From NCBI GenBank assembly GCA_001897855.1, contig MKUO01000017.1, positions 1-64,000 of the forward strand: 64,000 nt of DNA. Direction: 5' to 3'. The translations under genes were made by a program, and so were the position numbers. Origin of the DNA: Bacteroidetes bacterium 43-93. GTDB taxonomy: Bacteria; Bacteroidota; Bacteroidia; Chitinophagales; Chitinophagaceae. The notes below the pieces were generated by a model, which worked only from the letters and a program-made list of their open reading frames with translations, made no database searches and was not told where the DNA came from. Shown here one piece after another: positions 59,523 to 64,000 of this stretch. Every line of letters starts with the position of its first letter. Position 1 is the first letter of the stretch.

Positions 59523-61856
59523 ATGATCGGTAAAAGACCACAAATAGCATTGTTCCTATGTTGCGCACTTATACTGGCTGCCTGCAGCAATACCAAACAT
59601 CTGCCGGCAGGTGAGTCTCTTTTCCTGGGAGCTAAAGTAGATATAAAGGACAGGCAAACAAGTAAACGTGAACGCAAGACCATACAAGGCGACCTCGAAA
59701 AATCTGTTCGCCCGACGCCCAACAAGACCATACTGGGCATGCGCCTGAAGCTGACTATATATAACCTTGCAGGTGAACCTAAAAAACCAAAAGGGCTAAG
59801 ACACTGGCTGAGGACAAAGGTGGGCGAACCACCAGCACTAACGAGCCAGTTTTACATGAGCAAGTCGACCCAATTGATGCAAAACATATTGGAGAACCGG
59901 GGCTTTTTCTACCCTACCGTTACCGGCACTACCAAAACAAGAAACCAAAAGACCAAAGCATATTTTGATGTAACCACAGGTTATCAATATAAAATGCGCA
60001 AAGTGGAATTTGTAGCAGACAGCAGCCAGGTATCAAAAGATGTAGCTGCTACAAAAGAAAAATCATTACTACAGCCGGAAGCACCCTACAACCTGGACCT
60101 GATAAAAGGTGAAAGGGAGCGCATTGATAAGCAACTAAAACAGAAAGGGTACTTTTATTTCAAAAGCGACTACCTGCTGGCAAAGGTGGATAGCAATATA
60201 GGAAACCACCAGGTAGACATCTACATGACGGTAAAGCCAGACATCCCGGAAGAAGCAACCATACAATACACCATCAATAAAGTATTTATATTTCCTGACC
60301 TGAGAAGGAAGTACAATAAACATAACAAAGCAAAAGGACTGGTATCTACCGACTCATCCACCAAGCAGTTAGATACATTATTTTATGAACGCTACTATAT
60401 AGTAGGACATACAAAAAAATATAAGCCTACTGTATTTACACAAGCGATGCAATTTCAGCCGGGTGAGTTGTATAACCGCCGCGACCAAAACATATCGCTG
60501 AACAGGCTGGTAAATATGGGTACATTCAAATTTGTAAAAAATGATTTTGAGAAAGTAGGTACGGACAGGCTCAATGCATTCTATTATCTTACTTCCTACC
60601 CAAAAAAATCATTACGTACAGAGCTTGGTGGTCTTACAAAGAACGATAGCCGCGTAGGCTCGCAGATAAGTATCAGCTGGAGAAACAGGAATACATTCAG
60701 AGGTGCCGAACTACTTGCAATAAAAGGTACGGCAGGTTTTGAAACACAGGTGGGCGGTAATATAACGAGGCCCGGTACTTACGAATTTGGATTTGAGCCC
60801 AGCCTTACCTTCCCAAGATTCATCGTTCCATTTATACACCCTTCCTCGTCAAGCGTATTTGTGCCACATACCGTTATCAGGCTAAAATATGACGACCTGT
60901 TGCGGACCAAACTTTATGCAATACAGTCCTTCAGCGCAGGATATGGGTTTGTATGGAAGGAAGATATACGGAAACAACACCAGTTCTTCCCGATAAACAT
61001 CACGTATGTAAAAACAGATACGCTGAATAAGGATACGGTGTTGCAGATCAACTATAGCAACCTGGTATTTAATGGTCTTATCATTGGGCCTACTTACCAG
61101 TTTACTTACAATTCGCGAGGTAATGGCGCGCCGCATCACGATGATATTTATTTTGATGGGCTGGCTGATCTTTCAGGTAATATTTTAGGATTAGCACAAG
61201 GCGCTGATGTAAATAAAAATCCGGCTGACGGTCCCAAGAAAATATTTGGAGCCGCATATGCACAATATGTAAAGCTGCAGGCTGACTTTAGATATTACAT
61301 GAATTATAATAACAATCCAAATTCCATTTGGGCTAACCGTATATTAATAGGGTATGGATTTCCTTATGGCAACTCTATGCAGTTGCCGAACGTGAAACAG
61401 TTTTTCAGCGGCGGTAACAGTAGTTTACGAGGCTTCCCGTCGCGCTTGCTGGGGCCGGGCCGGTTCTATTATAAACAAGACGGCACGCAAACTTATATTG
61501 AAACCTCGGGGGACATTAAACTTGAATTGAACACAGAGCTGAGAGCACAGCTTATCAACTTTGTGCATGGGGCGATATTTATAGATGCAGGTAATGTGTG
61601 GACGTATAGAAAAAATCCACTTTACCCTAATGGCGAATTCAGGAGTGATTTTTATAAAGATATAGCGGTGAGTGTAGGTGCAGGTTTGCGCTTTGATTTT
61701 AAGATATTGGTATTGCGGTTGGACCTCGGCATCCCGATGCGTAAGCCCTGGTTGCCGGATGGTCAGCAATGGGTGTATAATGACCTCCGATTCGGAGACC
61801 CGTCGTGGAGAAAGGATAACCTGATATTGAACCTGGGTATTGGTTACCCATTTTAG
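59523..61856 (+). CDS. tamL: TamL, lipid-anchored BamA/TamA family outer-membrane protein
   Basis: A 777-residue protein with a lipoprotein signal ending ILAAC (Cys about residue 21), then SNTKHLPAGESLFLGAKVDI. POTRA-like repeats (MQNILENRGFFYPTVTGTT; DKQLKQKGYFYFKSD; LNRLVNMGTFKFVKNDF) lead to a C-terminal Omp85 barrel with the motif QFFSGGNSSLRGFPSRLLGPG and the end NLGIGYPF. It is the outer-membrane partner of TamB, in an operon with it. A second, orphan copy of this type lies at 8537 with the same overall architecture. Confidence 0.93.
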   Translation: MIGKRPQIALFLCCALILAACSNTKHLPAGESLFLGAKVDIKDRQTSKRERKTIQGDLEKSVRPTPNKTILGMRLKLTIYNLAGEPKKPKGLRHWLRTKVGEPPALTSQFYMSKSTQLMQNILENRGFFYPTVTGTTKTRNQKTKAYFDVTTGYQYKMRKVEFVADSSQVSKDVAATKEKSLLQPEAPYNLDLIKGERERIDKQLKQKGYFYFKSDYLLAKVDSNIGNHQVDIYMTVKPDIPEEATIQYTINKVFIFPDLRRKYNKHNKAKGLVSTDSSTKQLDTLFYERYYIVGHTKKYKPTVFTQAMQFQPGELYNRRDQNISLNRLVNMGTFKFVKNDFEKVGTDRLNAFYYLTSYPKKSLRTELGGLTKNDSRVGSQISISWRNRNTFRGAELLAIKGTAGFETQVGGNITRPGTYEFGFEPSLTFPRFIVPFIHPSSSSVFVPHTVIRLKYDDLLRTKLYAIQSFSAGYGFVWKEDIRKQHQFFPINITYVKTDTLNKDTVLQINYSNLVFNGLIIGPTYQFTYNSRGNGAPHHDDIYFDGLADLSGNILGLAQGADVNKNPADGPKKIFGAAYAQYVKLQADFRYYMNYNNNPNSIWANRILIGYGFPYGNSMQLPNVKQFFSGGNSSLRGFPSRLLGPGRFYYKQDGTQTYIETSGDIKLELNTELRAQLINFVHGAIFIDAGNVWTYRKNPLYPNGEFRSDFYKDIAVSVGAGLRFDFKILVLRLDLGIPMRKPWLPDGQQWVYNDLRFGDPSWRKDNLILNLGIGYPF

Positions 61857-61892
61857 GCGGGAACAATCCGTTCGTCATATTGTTATGATACT

Positions 61893-62930
61893 ATGGTTAG
61901 TTTTGATGATAACGGTATTTATTGCGCGCAGGCAGATGTTTACATCGACCCATGGAGGCCTGTAAATAAAGCTATTATTACACATGCTCATTCAGACCAC
62001 GCACGGTGGGGCATGGGCTCTTACCTCGCACATCGTGACAGCGTACCTGTTTTGCGTTACAGGCTGGGGCAAGATATCAATGTACAGGGAATAAACTATG
62101 GTGAGTCGATAGATATAAATGGCGTACGGATCAGCCTGCATCCTGCTGGACATATATGGGGTTCGGCTCAAATACGACTGGAATATAAAGGGGAGATATG
62201 GGTAGTGAGCGGTGATTATAAATTACAGCAGGATGGCATATCAAAACCTTTTGAGCCCATCCAATGTCATAGCTTTATTACAGAAAGCACCTTCGGATTG
62301 CCGACATATAATTTCCCCGATCCGCTGACCGTACATGACGATATCAATAGCTGGTGGCGGCAAAACAAAGAGGACGGAAAGAATACCATCATCATAGCCT
62401 ATGCCCTTGGCAAAGCTCAAAGAATACTGAAACACCTGGACACTTCCATTGGCAATATTTTCACGCATGGCGCTGTAGACAACATCAATAAGTTATATGA
62501 ACAAACTATTGGCCCATTACCACCCGCGAGGCGTATAGATGCTACAATAGATAAAAAAGAAATAGAAGGCAGCGTTATCATTGCTCCACCATCGGCAATG
62601 AGCACACCGTGGCTACGCAAATTGAATCCATATAAGCTGGGTATATGCAGCGGATGGATGCAGTTGCGTGGTGCACGCAGAAGAAGAGGAGCGGACAGAG
62701 GATTTATATTATCGGACCATTGCGACTGGGAACAACTTAATACGGCAATAAAAGAAACGGGCGCATCTAATATATATGTAACGCATGGTTACAAATCCAT
62801 CTATGCAAAATGGGTGCAGGATGAATTTGGAGTAAACGCTACGGAAGTGGAAACATTATATACCGGTGAGCAAGTAGATGATGCTACTGATAACCCGGAA
62901 AAAGGAGATGTAAGCAATGAAGGACTTTAG
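61893..62930 (+). CDS. Ligase-associated DNA exonuclease (MBL fold)
   Basis: A 345-residue metallo-beta-lactamase/beta-CASP-type nuclease. The metal motif THAHSDHARWG (HxHxDH), HPAGHIWGSAQIRLEY, VVSGDYKL and the late ILSDHCDWEQL are typical of the exonuclease encoded next to ATP-dependent DNA ligases in Bacteroidota and Proteobacteria. It is thought to process DNA ends in repair. It overlaps the ligase gene by 14 bp, so the two proteins are made together. The start is the ATG at 61893, 36 bases after tamL. Confidence 0.92.
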   Translation: MVSFDDNGIYCAQADVYIDPWRPVNKAIITHAHSDHARWGMGSYLAHRDSVPVLRYRLGQDINVQGINYGESIDINGVRISLHPAGHIWGSAQIRLEYKGEIWVVSGDYKLQQDGISKPFEPIQCHSFITESTFGLPTYNFPDPLTVHDDINSWWRQNKEDGKNTIIIAYALGKAQRILKHLDTSIGNIFTHGAVDNINKLYEQTIGPLPPARRIDATIDKKEIEGSVIIAPPSAMSTPWLRKLNPYKLGICSGWMQLRGARRRRGADRGFILSDHCDWEQLNTAIKETGASNIYVTHGYKSIYAKWVQDEFGVNATEVETLYTGEQVDDATDNPEKGDVSNEGL

Positions 62931-64000
62931 CCGCCTGTTTACCGAAATAGATCAAACAACATCTACCAACGACAAAATAGATGCGCTTGCCCGCTATTTT
63001 GAAATTGCCGCGCCTGAAGATGCCACCTGGTGCGTGGCACTGTTAACAGGCAAAAGACCTAAGCGTACGATACGATCCGGAGAACTTCGCGACTGGTGTT
63101 CTCAACTGATAAATATACCTGTGTGGCTGATGGAAGAATCTTACCATGTGGTAGGCGATCTTGCTGAAACGATCACTCTACTGTTACCTGAACCAGAGGA
63201 GACCACCGAATACCGCCTTAGCAATATCATCACCGACCTGATGGCCTTACAGGACAAAGCAGAAGATGTACGGCACGCATTTATCGTAAACATGTGGATG
63301 CAGTTGGACAAGCAGGAGCTATTCATCTTCAACAAACTGATTACCGGCAACTTCAGAATGGGCGTGTCCGATAAAATTGTAATGAAAGCACTGGCCAAGG
63401 CTTTTGCTATTGACGAGAACATAGTAGCACACAGGCTGTCGGGCAACTGGGACCCATTAACAACAAGACTGGATCAATTATTGGGTGCAGCAGACACAAC
63501 GGACGATATCTCACGCCCCTACCCTTTTTATCTTGCTTATCCTTTAGAAACAGAACTACAGGAACTTGGTGCGGTAGAAGACTGGTATATAGAACGAAAA
63601 TACGACGGTATCCGCGGCCAGATCATTATACGTGACAGTCAGCTATTTGTATGGAGTCGCGGCGAAGACCTGATGACAGAAAAATTTCCCGAGTTTCACG
63701 CACTGGTGAATATGCTGCCCAATGGTACAGTGATAGATGGCGAGATCATCCCCCTTAAAGATGAACAGCTGCTCCCCTTTCACCTGATGCAAACGCGTAT
63801 AGGAAGAAAGAACCTTACTAAAAAAGCACTGCAGGACGCGCCGCTGGTCATGATATGCTATGACCTTGTGGAATATAAAGGAGAGGACATCAGGGAAAAA
63901 CCATTAACAGAGCGACGTCTATTGCTGACGGAGATGCTCAGCCAGTTACAGGAAAAATTTCCGACCGTCCCGCTGCAAATATCTCCTTTGGTTATTTGTG
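62917..64000 (+). CDS. ATP-dependent DNA ligase, 3' end beyond window
   Basis: 361 codons are visible from the ATG at 62917; the frame stays open to the window end. An AAGGAG sequence lies 9 bases upstream, one of the few clear ribosome-binding sites here. The N-terminal DNA-binding domain (about residues 1-190) is followed by the adenylation domain with nucleophile Lys228 in ERKYDGIRGQ, then VIDGEIIPL and MICYDLVEY. These are motifs I, III-type and IV-type of ATP-dependent ligases. It pairs with the preceding exonuclease. A DExH helicase and a PdeM-type nuclease often follow in related operons, but that region is not in the window. Confidence 0.93.
   Translation, partial: MKDFSRLFTEIDQTTSTNDKIDALARYFEIAAPEDATWCVALLTGKRPKRTIRSGELRDWCSQLINIPVWLMEESYHVVGDLAETITLLLPEPEETTEYRLSNIITDLMALQDKAEDVRHAFIVNMWMQLDKQELFIFNKLITGNFRMGVSDKIVMKALAKAFAIDENIVAHRLSGNWDPLTTRLDQLLGAADTTDDISRPYPFYLAYPLETELQELGAVEDWYIERKYDGIRGQIIIRDSQLFVWSRGEDLMTEKFPEFHALVNMLPNGTVIDGEIIPLKDEQLLPFHLMQTRIGRKNLTKKALQDAPLVMICYDLVEYKGEDIREKPLTERRLLLTEMLSQLQEKFPTVPLQISPLVIC

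Overview
The window looks like chromosomal DNA of a Bacteroidota bacterium, most likely a Chitinophagaceae-type organism. The evidence is of several kinds. Three proteins carry C-terminal type IX secretion (T9SS) sorting domains. Many genes are preceded by the Bacteroidota -7 promoter motif TAnnTTTG and lack Shine-Dalgarno sequences. Family types typical of the phylum are present: DUF4476 and DUF6600 proteins, TamL-type lipoproteins, a DoxX/MauE-thioredoxin fusion and an S16 with a long C-terminal tail. No insertion sequence, prophage, integrase, CRISPR array or tRNA was found. One RNA gene is clear, the RNase P RNA (rnpB, minus strand).

Layout. 1-8.5 kb: a cut secreted protein, a Q-rich DUF6600 surface protein, a sugar-uptake pair (FucP-type MFS transporter plus ROK kinase), an NTF2-like protein, a TPR membrane protein, a methyltransferase-PAP2 phosphatase pair, a DUF4476 protein and a TrmH-type rRNA/tRNA methyltransferase. 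8.5-20 kb: an orphan TamL-like outer-membrane lipoprotein, arginase, a large T9SS cargo, a small exported protein behind valS, a cytochrome c/copper-monooxygenase T9SS protein and rnpB. 20-28.3 kb: MGMT, an alpha/beta hydrolase, the DUF177-rpmF-plsX operon, DUF58, a Cys-rich lipoprotein, the DoxX-thioredoxin fusion, an RluA enzyme, TatA, a lytic transglycosylase and rpsT. 28.3-41.4 kb: an unlisted 36-residue membrane protein, an acyltransferase-glycosyltransferase pair, a methyltransferase, rpsP, ffh, a YqaE/Pmp3 protein, two more Cys-rich lipoproteins, AlkB, two thioredoxins in tandem and dnaE. 41.4-46.4 kb: a T9SS protein, a lipoprotein, an LLM flavin oxidoreductase and a HipA-like kinase/DUF3037 pair. 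46.4-53.4 kb: a compact signalling operon (REC-histidine kinase, large hybrid kinase, stand-alone REC, CheR, CheB without receiver). 53.4-64 kb: a KTSC/membrane-protein operon, then tamB-tamL and a ligase-associated exonuclease plus ATP-dependent DNA ligase cut by the window end.

How the genes work together. Envelope biogenesis is the main theme: tamB-tamL, a second TamL-like protein, lytic transglycosylase, PlsX, acyltransferase, GT39 glycosyltransferase, Tat and thioredoxins. Housekeeping information-processing genes are interspersed (valS, dnaE, ffh, rpsP, rpsT, rpmF, rnpB). The most system-like accessory units are the CheB/CheR/hybrid-kinase operon without any MCP, CheA or CheW, the HipA-like kinase/DUF3037 pair, and a dispersed family of three small lipoproteins sharing a C-x2-DY-x-C-x-C signature. 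None of these is a proven new system; they are the best leads here.

Limits. Everything was read by eye from sequence and family memory. Start codons were corrected where an in-frame ATG (or in one case GTG) fits better than an upstream TTG or ATG. Promoter calls rest on motif matches only.
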